From assembly GCA_035623255.1 (NCBI GenBank), contig DASPTU010000090.1:1-24354 (forward strand): a stretch of 24,354 bases of DNA. Reading direction: 5' to 3'. This document shows positions 8,501-16,190 of this stretch, piece after piece. Made by a program: the position numbers and the translations under genes. This stretch comes from JAFAGX01 sp035623255. GTDB taxonomy: Bacteria > Acidobacteriota > Terriglobia > Terriglobales > Acidobacteriaceae. The first letter of the stretch is position 1. Each line of letters starts with the position of its first letter. The notes beneath the pieces are model-generated. The model was not told where the DNA came from, did no database searches, and saw only the letters and a list, made by a program, of their open reading frames with translations.

Positions 8501-9095
8501 TGACGGCCGGAATGTTGTGCCAGAAATCGTTGTTGTCCACGCCATCGATCTGCCAGTTGATCTGATTGGGACGCGTGCCGTTGAGCGAGCCGAATCCGCC
8601 GACGTTGTAGCCGCCAAAACCAGGTTGAACGGAAATCAATTGAGTGAAGTCACGGCCGTTAAGGGGGATGTCCTGGACGATACTCTCGTCGATGGTCATC
8701 GTCTGCGTTTGCGTGGTGGTATCGAGAGCGAGGGCTGCGGCGGAGACCTCTACAGTGGTGGTTGACTGCTCGAGCTTTAACCTCACTTGGAGGGTATAGA
8801 TTTGGCCTGCAACCACCTCGACTTTGTCCACGGTATAAGGAGGGAACCCTGTCGCCGTAACAGTAACCTTGTATATGCCGAGAGCTAAGTCCTGGAAGGC
8901 AAAGGCACCGTCACTGGTGGTCGTCGTGGTGTGATCGATCCCCGTGGCGACTTCTGTGGCCTTTACCGTCGCATTCGGAACCACGCCGCCCGACGGGTCC
9001 GTCACCGTGCCGTTGATCGCCCCACGGAAGGTCTGGGCGTTCCCTGCCACTGCGAGCGACAAAACAACTAGAATTGCTAAAACCAAGCGCTTCAT
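5580..9095 (-). CDS. Oar-like TonB-dependent receptor with N-terminal carboxypeptidase-regulatory domain
   Basis: The 1171-residue protein has a signal peptide (MKRLVLAILVVLSLAVAGNA, cleavage before QTF). It is followed by a Cna-B/carboxypeptidase-regulatory-like domain (about 23-110; GTVTDPSGGVVPNATV, DGAFAFQDLALGIYKVTV). A TonB-receptor plug follows (about 120-250; IPLNGRDFTQLISVQPG, INWQIDGVDNNDF, NVVTKSGTNEIHG). The rest is a long beta-barrel with repeated aromatic strands such as FNLYAQDSWQLTKKLNINYG, ending in the terminal Phe (VGKIIF) typical of outer-membrane barrels. This is the large receptor class expanded in Acidobacteriota and related to myxobacterial Oar; the ligand is usually unknown, with polysaccharide or oligopeptide uptake often proposed. 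GGGGGTG upstream of the ATG is the likely ribosome-binding site. Its promoter lies about 240 bases upstream. Confidence 0.93.
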   Translation of the reverse strand: MKRLVLAILVVLSLAVAGNAQTFRGAINGTVTDPSGGVVPNATVKATEVATGIDHTTTTTSDGAFAFQDLALGIYKVTVTATGFPPYTVDKVEVVAGQIYTLQVRLKLEQSTTTVEVSAAALALDTTTQTQTMTIDESIVQDIPLNGRDFTQLISVQPGFGGYNVGGFGSLNGTRPNQINWQIDGVDNNDFWHNIPAVNQGGVSGIAGVVLPIDSVTEFSSQTSSGPEGGRNAGGTVNVVTKSGTNEIHGSAYYYNRNEYFADNTPFFCPGTNPVCNPSNPTKSSPKRNENYGFSAGGPIIKNKTFIFANYEKQQFIFGLSGIATEPSEDWVQSAGTVLANNGVATISLASCNMLGPLTAKLPASMIPSGCSASGKGFWPTSGNGSIAGLPGTTNNFLSPSAETGYSYNAVARLDQQIGDKHHLYLRAYGGQGNQIAPLGGSPALGTASSNLPYYFEVAPIHVFNYSAVLNSTLTNKITNQLLFGANYFNQIFHDNNNSFNTQTMGLFLSPSAVKAGQYIDGAPNIVIAPPSTGGSGGFEQVGLTPPEGRSDLTWHITDIVSLTSGKHQFRFGGEIRDAHLDEFYHRRGTGQFVFDGTAGPWAGSAACSSTTGNPLLCALADFLAGDVSPCDKAHNNAGDLCGGNIAVGNPERWVSVKAFNLYAQDSWQLTKKLNINYGLRYEYFGPMSSGKGDIANFIPGTGFYVTNSGHPLFNPGKDHFAPRLGLAYQAKSDLVVRAGFGVFYDQINLNPFLDFRPPVSGAPQGIEGNPFGPSPISTYGAPFCGTFATTGGPIAQGAFQWDAVQAANCPAGYTNAGATNTNKSVFPTVQACSNANCLGAGDPTGLGVYSVSPNFRTPYFFNYNLQVEKSFGNAAVWQIGYVGSEGRKLNIVSNINQNNTYAQFGPILQLNTIGTSNYNSLQTTFRTRSWRGFSSQFAYTWSHSLDEVSEYRGAILTNYLNPKLDYGNSDFDTRNLFSVDFTYDVPKAPWATSGWSKQLFNGYQVSSMMIWHSGQPSDEGRLGLDLIGNPYAGISHAFSLTLPGEQWWNPAAFCNPGGTACPGTTDNLARNKFTGPGFGDVDLSLIKNIHITERVRLQLRADFFNLFNRINLASGVGSVNSVCAPNSVTGVCTSASGFGTVTDTIGDFNGAPAIGPGEPRNIQLVGKIIF

Positions 9096-9201
9096 ATACT
9101 CAACACCCCCCTATTCGAAATCAAAAACTGAATTGACAGCACCCGCGCCCTGCTTTTCGGCAGGACGTTTCAAAACAGAGCCACTCTTGAGCCGCATTGG
9201 G

Positions 9202-9219
9202 AACCGAATTTCTTCGGTT
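9202..9219 (-). promoter_or_regulatory. Hairpin with GAAA tetraloop in the receptor mRNA leader
   Basis: On the minus strand AACCGAA and TTCGGTT form a perfect 7-bp stem closed by a GAAA loop, a GNRA tetraloop that stabilises RNA. It is not followed by a T-run, so it is not a terminator. It lies about 110 bases before the receptor start codon; a regulatory role is speculation. Confidence 0.4.
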
Positions 9220-9331
9220 TTGAATTGTGATCCGTCACTCAGCTTTTCAGGACAAGCTCCCCGGACCAGCTCGCCCTTCTTGGCAATTACACCGCTACAA
9301 AGCGAATACCAATATGGCTGTTGGGTCAAAG

Positions 9332-9360
9332 ATTTAACTCGCTCTCACGTTCAGTGTCAA
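9332..9360 (-). promoter_or_regulatory. Sigma-70-type promoter for the 1171-residue receptor
   Basis: The minus strand has a perfect TTGACA (9355-9360) and TTAAAT (9332-9337) separated by 17 bp. The start site would be near 9325, giving an unusually long leader of about 230 bases to the ATG at 9095. Confidence 0.6.
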
Positions 9361-9582
9361 GAAGAATGAATTGCATTCAGCCAAGCAAAAAATTTCATGC
9401 TGGCAGCGGATGAAAGACGACAAGTGAGCGGCAAAGAGAACGCCTGGGAAGAAGAAGTTGCAGAGCCCCATGTTCAAAAGTCCGCCGTACGAGGACTCGT
9501 GGGGTCGCGGAAAAAGCTGCGCCGGACTTAAACAATTGCTGTTAATTTGAAAACAGCTTTAAAGGAGTCTCAGGAGGTATTC

Positions 9583-9990
9583 ATGTCCACGTTTGGATTA
9601 GTTGAATATGGGGACGCCGGACCGGAAGTTCGCGCCATCTACGACGACATCATGGCCACGCGCAAGACCGACTGGATCAACAATTTCTGGAAAGCGATTG
9701 CGCACGATCCCGCGCTGCTCAAGCGCACTTGGAAAAGCATCAAGCAGATCATGGCGCCGGGCGCGCTCGACCCGCTCACCAAAGAGATGCTCTATGTCGC
9801 CGTCAGCGTCACCAACAACTGCGCGTATTGCATCGCGTCGCACACCGCGTCGGCCTTCGGCAAAGGAATGACCGACGCCATGTTCAAAGAACTGCAAGCT
9901 GTCATCGGCATGGCCAACGAAACCAACAAGCTCGTCACGGGATATCAGGTCGAAGTGGACGAACAGTTCCAACCTCCGCTTGCTCGCTGA
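9583..9990 (+). CDS. Carboxymuconolactone decarboxylase / AhpD-like family protein
   Basis: ATG 9583 is fixed by a near-perfect AGGAGGT five bases upstream; the frame is open to 9547 but that extension precedes the ribosome-binding site. The 135-residue product carries the AhpD active-site pattern NNCAYCIASHTASA with Cys80, Cys83 and His87. This redox CxxC-x3-His pattern is used by AhpD-like peroxidase-reductase proteins. Upstream helices (FWKAIAHDPALLKRTWKSIK, LDPLTKEMLYVAVSVT) match the family's all-alpha fold. A cytoplasmic alkylhydroperoxidase-like or thiol-redox role is inferred from the motif; many family members have no known substrate. It sits alone between two large receptor genes, and a possible terminator follows it. 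Confidence 0.88.
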   Translation: MSTFGLVEYGDAGPEVRAIYDDIMATRKTDWINNFWKAIAHDPALLKRTWKSIKQIMAPGALDPLTKEMLYVAVSVTNNCAYCIASHTASAFGKGMTDAMFKELQAVIGMANETNKLVTGYQVEVDEQFQPPLAR

Positions 9991-10016
9991 CCTGTATCAT
10001 TGCTCGCATCTCAGGA

Positions 10017-10056
10017 GTGGCTCCCATTGCTCCCTTTAGCTGGGGCTCACCTTTTT
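10017..10056 (+). terminator. Probable rho-independent terminator after the AhpD-like gene
   Basis: GTGGCTCCCA (10017-10026) and TGGGGCTCAC (10041-10050) form a 10-bp stem with one mismatch and two G-T pairs around a 14-base loop. C and TTTTT follow. It lies 26 bases after the stop codon at 9990. Confidence 0.45.
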
Positions 10057-10116
10057 CGGCGCGTCTGGCCATCTTGGGAATTGCGGCAATCCATTAACAA
10101 ATTTCGAACACTGTAT

Positions 10117-10127
10117 TCACACTGTGA
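10117..10127. promoter_or_regulatory. Short palindrome upstream of the second receptor
   Basis: TCACACTGTGA is a perfect 5+1+5 inverted repeat about 140 bases before the receptor start. It could be an operator half or whole site; no clear promoter hexamers flank it. CACTGTGAG recurs in part near 10160. Confidence 0.25.
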
Positions 10128-10266
10128 CGAACCTCCCGCAACACTTCTCCGCTAAACTTCCACTGTGAGTTCCGCGCTGTGGGGAATTTGCAGCGTTCAC
10201 GCTGTTTTTTTCTCCGCTACCAGCGAAAGTCTGATCGCAAGATAACAGTAGCGGCACAGGGCTACG

Positions 10267-13200
10267 ATGAAACGCACTCTTTTCCAATTGTGCTTGTTTT
10301 TTTTGGTCGCAATCTCTATCGACAGAGCAGCCAACGCCCAAACCGTGGTAACCAGCGGAGCCATTCGCGGCCGGGTGAGCGATCCAAGCGATGGTGTAGT
10401 TGTTGGAGCAGTCGTTGACCTGCGCGAATCGGCGACCGATGCGAAATATCAGCGAATGACTGCCAAAGATGGGACTTTCTTTTTTCCTGGGCTCACCGTC
10501 GGAGAATATTCGCTGAAGGTGACCGCGTCGGGTTTTCGCACTACCGAGGTTCGCGACTTGACCGTGCTGGTGGGACAAACGACAACGGCCGACGTTCGTT
10601 TGCAGCCTGGTGGAAGCACCCAATCGATCGTGGTGACTGCCACCACGCCTCTGTTGCGAACCACGGAATCAACATTGAGCACCATCGTGAGCCGCTCGCT
10701 GCTGGAAAATGTTCCGTTGAGCGGGCGGCGTTACACGGACTTTGCGCTGCTCACGCCCAATGCATCCCCAGATGGACAGACTGGCCTGGTCAGTTTCGCC
10801 GGCGAGCAAGGCGGCGAAGACACGGGATACGCCAATGGAAACGGCGCCAATTCCTTCACATTGGACGGCGCCAGTGCGACGAGCATGTATTTCGGAAATG
10901 CCAGGGGAGGCGAGCGCGTTCCGTACGTTTCGGGCCAAAACTCCATCGAGGAATTTCAGGTGGCGGTGTCGCCTTATTCGGCGGCTTATGGCGGGGGCGC
11001 CACAGGATTCGTCAATACCGTCACAAGATCGGGTTCCGATAATTTCCATGGCGATTTGTTTTACTTCAACCGCAATTCGGGCACCGGGGCAAATGACGCT
11101 GTCGACGAAGCCGCGGGTCTCGCGCGGCCGGTGGACATCCTGCAACAGTTCGGCGCAGCCTTGGGCGGACCGCTCAAACGGGAACGTGCCTGGTTTTTCT
11201 TCGATTACGAGCAGCAGCGGGAAAAGAATCCGATTTCCGTGATTAACTCGGACTATCAGAATCTTGGCCCGGCGGATTTCGGATTGCCGCCGGGAACGCA
11301 ACTTCCCGCACCAAACGGACCGCTTCCCCTTCCCGGGTCGGACACCGCGCCGGATCCCAACAATCCCGTATATTTGCAGCAAGTCTCAAACGCATTGAAC
11401 GCGATCCAAACCAATCTCGGAACGCATTCCCGCTACCGGAACGATCTGGCTTTGTTTTCAAAATTTGATGTGCTTGCCGGCTCTAAGGACCGCATCTATC
11501 TGAGCCTGAACCTCAATCGCTTCAACTCTCCTAATGGCGAAATCACGGCGACCACGACTCCGCTCTTCGGGATCAGCGCGCTGGCAAACAGCTTTGTTCG
11601 CGATTACCACGCCAGCTCAGGATGGACGCACTTCTTCGAGACGAATCTACTTAGCGAGTTTCACGCCAGTTTTTCCAGGGACGACCAGTATTCCACGCCC
11701 ACTGGAATCGTTCCTGCCGCGATTCCTTCGGTGATCCTTTCTGTTCCTTCGAACTTCGAATTGGGAAACGCCGGATTTGCCGGAGGACGCACCAACGAAG
11801 CGCAGTGGGAGTTGGGCGAGAGGGTGAGCTACATTCGAGGAAAGCACAGTTTCAAATTTGGCGTGGAGGGAAACCGGACGCACGTGACCGATCTTTCCTT
11901 TGGCGGATTCGATCCCGATGCGCAAAAGCAAAACGGGTCGCTCGGCGGAGCGTACTCCTTCTCGAGCCTACAGAATTTTGCGCTGGGCATTTACGACACG
12001 TACGCGCAAAGCTCCGGCAATCCAAAATTCTCGTTTGACGTGCCGTGTCTAGGTTTTTATGCCCAGGATACGTACCAACTGCGGCCACACCTCGCGCTTG
12101 ACTTAGGACTGCGCGAAGATTTTCAGATTTATCCGCAACCGAAAGGGAATCCGGCGTTTCCATTGACGGGACAATTTCCCAATCAATTCCAGCGCCTCGC
12201 GCCACGGTTGGGATTCGCTTGGCAAGTGGCAAACAAAACCGTCGTGCGCGGCGGATTTGGAATGTTCTATGAAGACTTCAACGGGTTGAACTACCGCAAC
12301 GCGGTCATCTCCAACGGTCTGCCTTCCCAGCAATCCTCCGTCTCCATCAGTTACCCACTGAATCCCGACGGCACGCCGGCAGTGGCTCCGAATCAGGCGC
12401 CGGTCGTTTTTCCAAATAAGGTTAGCGATCCCTCGCTCTTCAGCGCGCCAAACATTTCGCTGGTCGACCCGCATTTTCGCGATCCTTACGTATTGCAATC
12501 GAGCCTGCAAATCGAACGCGAAATCTTTCCCGAAACCACGCTGAGCATCGGCACGATGTGGACGCACGGCATCCATCTGATCTCCTCAAGCGCCTATGAC
12601 ATGAACCTTATGCCGCCGCAAGGAACGACGACCTACATCGTCTGCCCAGCGGGAGCAACGCAGGCGCCCTGCGTAGGGAGGCAGGTCGTGCTGCCAAACC
12701 TGGACAGCGGACTGCTTCAGGAGGGGCGTATCAGCCCGAATTTCGGACAGATCAATACGCTGATCAGCCCAGGAATCAACAACTACAATTCGTTTTTCGT
12801 GCAGCTCCAGAGAAGATTTCATGATGGCCTGGCGTTGCAAGGCTCTTACACGTTGGCGAAAAATATCATGTCCAATGGCGTCGACTTCAACAACCAGTTC
12901 GATTTCAGCAACACCCACGCGCCGTACCTGCTGGACCAGCGCCACCGGCTCACTGTTGCCGGTGTGTATCAGCCTTTTGCCAACCATCATTTTGACTCCA
13001 AGCTGCTCAGCGGTGCTTTTGCGAATTGGTCCGTCAGCACGGTCATGCTGTTCGCTTCCGGCCGGCCTTATGCGGCGCTGCTCGACAGCGCTCCGAGCGG
13101 CAACACGCTCAACGATTCGGCGGCAAACCAAAGCACGGCAAACTCAGCCTTGGGGATCAATGGGGGAGGGCCCAGCCCGGCGATTGGATTGAATTCGTCT

Positions 13201-13503
13201 TATGGCCCGTGGACACAACAGATTGACATGGCGCTGGCGCGCCGCTTCGCCATCCACGAAACGCATTCGATCACGTTTCAGATCCAGGCTTTCAACCTGC
13301 TAAACCACGCAAATTTCTATGTCCAGAATGGAAACGGCGTGCAGTTTGTCCAATATGAGCCCCAGGGACAAACGTGCGGGGATGGGCAAACTCTAAATCA
13401 AACTTGCTTTCTCATCCCCAACAACACTTTTGGTCAGCTCAATGTCATCAGCACGCTGAACGGCCCGCGCGTCTTGCAGTTCGCCTTCAAATACAACTTT
13501 TGA
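10267..13503 (+). CDS. Oar-like TonB-dependent receptor with N-terminal carboxypeptidase-regulatory domain (second copy)
   Basis: The 1078-residue protein starts at ATG 10267, five bases after AGGG. The signal peptide is about 1-25 (KRTLFQLCLFFLVAISI, cleavage near ANAQ). Residues 30-115 are a Cna-B/carboxypeptidase-regulatory-like domain (GRVSDPSDGVVVGAVV, DGTFFFPGLTVGEYSLKV). The plug follows (about 120-260; VPLSGRRYTDFALLTPNAS, NSFTLDGASATSM, FVNTVTRSGSDNFHGD). The remainder is a barrel with landmarks such as FGAALGGPLKRERAWFFFDY and LGFYAQDTYQLRPHLALDLG, ending FKYNF with the terminal Phe. It is a divergent relative of the 5580-9095 receptor rather than a recent duplicate. It is monocistronic: a strong terminator follows within 100 bases. 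The ligand is unknown. The next gene encodes a TonB-domain protein that could energise it (inference from proximity). Confidence 0.93.
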   Translation: MKRTLFQLCLFFLVAISIDRAANAQTVVTSGAIRGRVSDPSDGVVVGAVVDLRESATDAKYQRMTAKDGTFFFPGLTVGEYSLKVTASGFRTTEVRDLTVLVGQTTTADVRLQPGGSTQSIVVTATTPLLRTTESTLSTIVSRSLLENVPLSGRRYTDFALLTPNASPDGQTGLVSFAGEQGGEDTGYANGNGANSFTLDGASATSMYFGNARGGERVPYVSGQNSIEEFQVAVSPYSAAYGGGATGFVNTVTRSGSDNFHGDLFYFNRNSGTGANDAVDEAAGLARPVDILQQFGAALGGPLKRERAWFFFDYEQQREKNPISVINSDYQNLGPADFGLPPGTQLPAPNGPLPLPGSDTAPDPNNPVYLQQVSNALNAIQTNLGTHSRYRNDLALFSKFDVLAGSKDRIYLSLNLNRFNSPNGEITATTTPLFGISALANSFVRDYHASSGWTHFFETNLLSEFHASFSRDDQYSTPTGIVPAAIPSVILSVPSNFELGNAGFAGGRTNEAQWELGERVSYIRGKHSFKFGVEGNRTHVTDLSFGGFDPDAQKQNGSLGGAYSFSSLQNFALGIYDTYAQSSGNPKFSFDVPCLGFYAQDTYQLRPHLALDLGLREDFQIYPQPKGNPAFPLTGQFPNQFQRLAPRLGFAWQVANKTVVRGGFGMFYEDFNGLNYRNAVISNGLPSQQSSVSISYPLNPDGTPAVAPNQAPVVFPNKVSDPSLFSAPNISLVDPHFRDPYVLQSSLQIEREIFPETTLSIGTMWTHGIHLISSSAYDMNLMPPQGTTTYIVCPAGATQAPCVGRQVVLPNLDSGLLQEGRISPNFGQINTLISPGINNYNSFFVQLQRRFHDGLALQGSYTLAKNIMSNGVDFNNQFDFSNTHAPYLLDQRHRLTVAGVYQPFANHHFDSKLLSGAFANWSVSTVMLFASGRPYAALLDSAPSGNTLNDSAANQSTANSALGINGGGPSPAIGLNSSYGPWTQQIDMALARRFAIHETHSITFQIQAFNLLNHANFYVQNGNGVQFVQYEPQGQTCGDGQTLNQTCFLIPNNTFGQLNVISTLNGPRVLQFAFKYNF

Positions 13504-13572
13504 TTTCCGTCTCAGGTGTCAGAGCAAGCGCTTCCCCCGGCAATAATTTTCAGCAGATGTCCCGCCGAGCTG

Positions 13573-13600
13573 TGCCTGTCCAAATGGACAGGTGTTTTTA
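13573..13600 (+). terminator. Rho-independent terminator of the second receptor gene
   Basis: CCTGTCC (13575-13581) and GGACAGG (13586-13592) form a perfect 7-bp stem, extendable by G-T pairs, with an AAAT loop. TG and TTTTT follow. It lies 70 bases after the receptor stop codon. Confidence 0.85.
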
Positions 13601-13609
13601 TCGCTTCCT

Positions 13610-13625
13610 TAGTACGCGCGTACTA
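13610..13625. promoter_or_regulatory. 16-bp perfect palindrome, candidate operator
   Basis: TAGTACGCGCGTACTA is self-complementary over all 16 bases with no spacer. It sits between the receptor terminator and the candidate -10 at 13655, where an activator or repressor dimer of the PilZ-TonB gene could bind. One such palindrome per 65 kb is expected by chance. Confidence 0.35.
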
Positions 13626-13654
13626 TGGTTGGCTTTCCTCACTGGACGAGAACA

Positions 13655-13660
13655 TATAAA
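13655..13660 (+). promoter_or_regulatory. Candidate -10 for the PilZ-like/TonB gene
   Basis: TATAAA lies about 71 bases before the ATG at 13731. The nearest -35-like hexamer, TTGGCT at 13629-13634, is 20 bp away, which is too long for a standard promoter, so an activator may be needed. Confidence 0.3.
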
Positions 13661-13730
13661 GGTAGACGTTTGTGGGGAGCCCTGCTTGGGAAGGGCCGGC
13701 TAAAAATCCTTCTTCGCGAGTGTGCGCCTC

Positions 13731-16190
13731 ATGCCTCCGATCACGAAAGATCAAGGGACCTTAACGATAGCTCCGGACTCGACTGCGCGGCCGGGAGCGG
13801 CTCCGGTTGCTTCCGGTGAAGCGTCCAAGCAACAGCCTGTGGCCTTGGAAGTTTCTGTGACCGTGAATGGCGCGCGCACCATCGATGGCAGCGACAAGCG
13901 CGAACCTTTCTCCGAAACCACCAAAACTGTTTTGGTCTTCGGCAATGGCGCCGTCATCCGGCTGGTTTCATCGGTTGCTCCCGGCCAATTGCTTTTCCTG
14001 ACCAATGAGCGGACCAAGAAGGAAGTGGTCTGCCAGGTGGTGAAGTCCAAGAACTACCGCAACGTCAGCGGCTATGTGGAGTTGGAGTTCACCGAACCGG
14101 TGGTTGGTTTTTGGGGCATGCGATTCCCGGGTGACCGTCTGGGTTCCCCTGCACCATCTTCCATCCCCCCGGCCGCGGTAAGCGCCCCGCCGAGGCTCCC
14201 GCGCCCCGTGGCACCAAGAATAGAGGAGCCCGCTCTGAACAGCTCTCCCAGCGTCATCGCTCCCCCACCAGCGCCCCCAAAGCCCGCGCCTGTTGCGAGC
14301 TTCCCGGCAAGCTCTTTGCCGAATTCTGTTCCTAGTTCTCCGCAGACTTCTTCACCGGCTGCTTCGATTGTTCCGCCGCCGATCGATTCTGCATCACTGC
14401 TTGGCGCCTCGAAACCCCGGCCCACGGCAGTTGCGCCACCTCCCCTACCACCTGTGGCTGTGGTTCCGCCAGTTGCAGCACCACCGGTTGCTGTGGCGCC
14501 CCCGGTTTCCGCTCCTGGGCCATTGGCGGCCGATCCCGTTTCCCCACCGCCGCCTGTAGCGCCTGTATTCGAAATCTCGAGCCGCTCGGATGAACCGGCT
14601 TCGTTTCTCGCCCCTGGACCGCAGGCGCCCAAGCCTCCAGCGACAATTGATCTGTCCAGCCTCGCTCCTTTCTTTGAAGTCAAGCCCGCCGTACCTGCTG
14701 CGGTTCCTCCACCGCCACCCGTCGCTGCTCCACCACCCCACGCTCCGGCTGCCACGAATCCTGAGACCGAAGCCCTGAAGCAGCACACTGCTCGCTTGCA
14801 AGAGCAACTTTCCAGCATGCTGTTCACGGAACCGTCGCCTAGCGTTCCGGCAGCGTCGAAGCCTGCTGCGCAAATGCCAACCGCGCCTGCTTCTGAAAAG
14901 AAAGAGCTGCAGGAAAGCATTGCGCAGGTCCTGGAGATTGCCAAAGCTCCCACGCCAAAGCCGGAACCGGTTTTCGCGCTGCCCGCTGAGCCAGCGAAGG
15001 TCACGGCGGAGCAACCGAAGATTGCCTCGCTCGAGGAAGAAGAACTCAAGATTCCCGCGTGGCTGGAGCCGCTCGCGCGCAACTCGGCGGCACCTTCCTC
15101 CACGCAGGAACTCGTACAACGAGAGAAAGCAAAGCGGTTTACGGAGCTACCGAAAAAAGAAGAGGCTGCCAGGGAAGTCGCTGCGCCGGAGACCGAACAG
15201 GTCCGGCTGCAACAGGAAGAGTCAGTAGCCGAACCGCGCATGCCCGAGTTTGGGTCCGCGCTGGTGATCGATGAAGAGATTCGCCCAGTCGCAGCGGCGC
15301 CCAAGGGCTCGGGAAAAGGATTGTTGTTTGGGGCGATCGCCGCGGGAGTCGTGCTACTGGCGGCAGGAGGCTGGTGGTATTTGAATCGGCGTCCATCCAC
15401 TGCCCAGGGAGTCAATTCACAAACGCAGGCCCCCGCTGTTTCGAGTGCGGCGACAAATTCGCCAGCCAAATCGCATGTCGAGGCGGCGCAGACAACCAAT
15501 GCTTTACCTCCAGCGGATAGCTCGGCTGCTACATCAGCATCGCCCACGCAGGCCAATGTTCTTAGCGGTAAGGGCGCAACAACGAATCCCGCAAGCGAAC
15601 TCTCCACCGTCGCTGCGGTAGAGCCCGTGCGCAATTCGAAACCTTCATCGAATTCTACGAACGCTCCTAGAGTGGTGACGACGGCAAGCGCCGCTCAGCC
15701 CGCAGCTGTTCCGGCAGAGGTGAAGAAGCCGGTGCTCGGCGAAGTTCACCTGGCCGCTCCGAAGGTTTCGCAGAATCGCAACGCGCAGAGCGCGACCACG
15801 CCTGATGAAGGCGTTTCACTTAGCGATGACCAGCCGAACAACACGGACTCCCTCGGTTCGGGTTTGGCGGTGGATAGCAAGCAGCCCTCGGCTCCTTCGA
15901 TGCCCGTGCCTGTGGGTGGGGATGTGAAGCAGGCAAAACTGATTTCGTCGGTTTCGCCCATCTATCCTGCTTTGGCAAAAAATCAGCACATTCAGGGCGC
16001 CGTCACCATCGACGCTTTGATTGACGCTACCGGGCGCGTCACGACCATGAAGATCATTTCTGGTCCCACGCTGCTTCATCAAGCAGCCATGGACGCGCTG
16101 AGACAATGGAAATACCAGCCCGCGACACTGGACGGCAAACCGGTGCCGATGTATTTGACCGTCACTCTTCAGTTCCGCTTGCAGCAGTAA
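13731..16190 (+). CDS. TonB-family protein with N-terminal PilZ-like domain, Pro-rich linker and one membrane helix
   Basis: The product has 819 residues from ATG 13731; GTG 13722 is an alternative start. Residues about 35-135 resemble the degenerate PilZ-like domain common in Acidobacteriota (TKTVLVFGNGAVIRLVS, PGQLLFLTNERTKKEVVCQV, YVELEFTEPVVGFWGMRFP). The c-di-GMP-binding RxxxR motif is not visible. Residues 140-350 are Pro/Ala-rich, and 350-525 are charged. A single membrane helix lies at about 528-550 (LLFGAIAAGVVLLAAGGWWY). A Ser/Thr/Ala linker follows, then a TonB C-terminal domain at 731-819 (KLISSVSPIYPALAKNQH, MDALRQWKYQPATLDGK, LTVTLQFRLQQ). The likely topology is N-terminus in the cytoplasm and TonB domain in the periplasm, where it would contact outer-membrane receptors. 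ExbB/ExbD genes are not in the window. A large antisense frame inside it is a composition artefact. Confidence 0.85.
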   Translation: MPPITKDQGTLTIAPDSTARPGAAPVASGEASKQQPVALEVSVTVNGARTIDGSDKREPFSETTKTVLVFGNGAVIRLVSSVAPGQLLFLTNERTKKEVVCQVVKSKNYRNVSGYVELEFTEPVVGFWGMRFPGDRLGSPAPSSIPPAAVSAPPRLPRPVAPRIEEPALNSSPSVIAPPPAPPKPAPVASFPASSLPNSVPSSPQTSSPAASIVPPPIDSASLLGASKPRPTAVAPPPLPPVAVVPPVAAPPVAVAPPVSAPGPLAADPVSPPPPVAPVFEISSRSDEPASFLAPGPQAPKPPATIDLSSLAPFFEVKPAVPAAVPPPPPVAAPPPHAPAATNPETEALKQHTARLQEQLSSMLFTEPSPSVPAASKPAAQMPTAPASEKKELQESIAQVLEIAKAPTPKPEPVFALPAEPAKVTAEQPKIASLEEEELKIPAWLEPLARNSAAPSSTQELVQREKAKRFTELPKKEEAAREVAAPETEQVRLQQEESVAEPRMPEFGSALVIDEEIRPVAAAPKGSGKGLLFGAIAAGVVLLAAGGWWYLNRRPSTAQGVNSQTQAPAVSSAATNSPAKSHVEAAQTTNALPPADSSAATSASPTQANVLSGKGATTNPASELSTVAAVEPVRNSKPSSNSTNAPRVVTTASAAQPAAVPAEVKKPVLGEVHLAAPKVSQNRNAQSATTPDEGVSLSDDQPNNTDSLGSGLAVDSKQPSAPSMPVPVGGDVKQAKLISSVSPIYPALAKNQHIQGAVTIDALIDATGRVTTMKIISGPTLLHQAAMDALRQWKYQPATLDGKPVPMYLTVTLQFRLQQ

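Larger units (their letters stand above)
9096..9582. other. Divergent intergenic region between receptor and AhpD-like gene
   Basis: This 487-base non-coding stretch contains the receptor's promoter (9332-9360, minus), its roughly 230-base transcribed leader with a small hairpin (9202-9219), and the strong ribosome-binding site of the rightward gene (AGGAGGT at 9572-9578). No convincing rightward promoter was found. The short open frames here lack coding features. Confidence 0.6.

Noticed and set aside
10669..11382. A 237-codon antisense frame within the second receptor gene
   Set aside because: It is a shadow of the receptor coding frame without a ribosome-binding site or family features.
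14072..15634. A 520-codon antisense frame opposite the PilZ-like/TonB gene
   Set aside because: It mirrors the Pro/Ala-rich, G+C-rich coding of the plus strand, giving Ala/Gly/Ser low complexity with no domain, and the plus-strand frame has clear domains.
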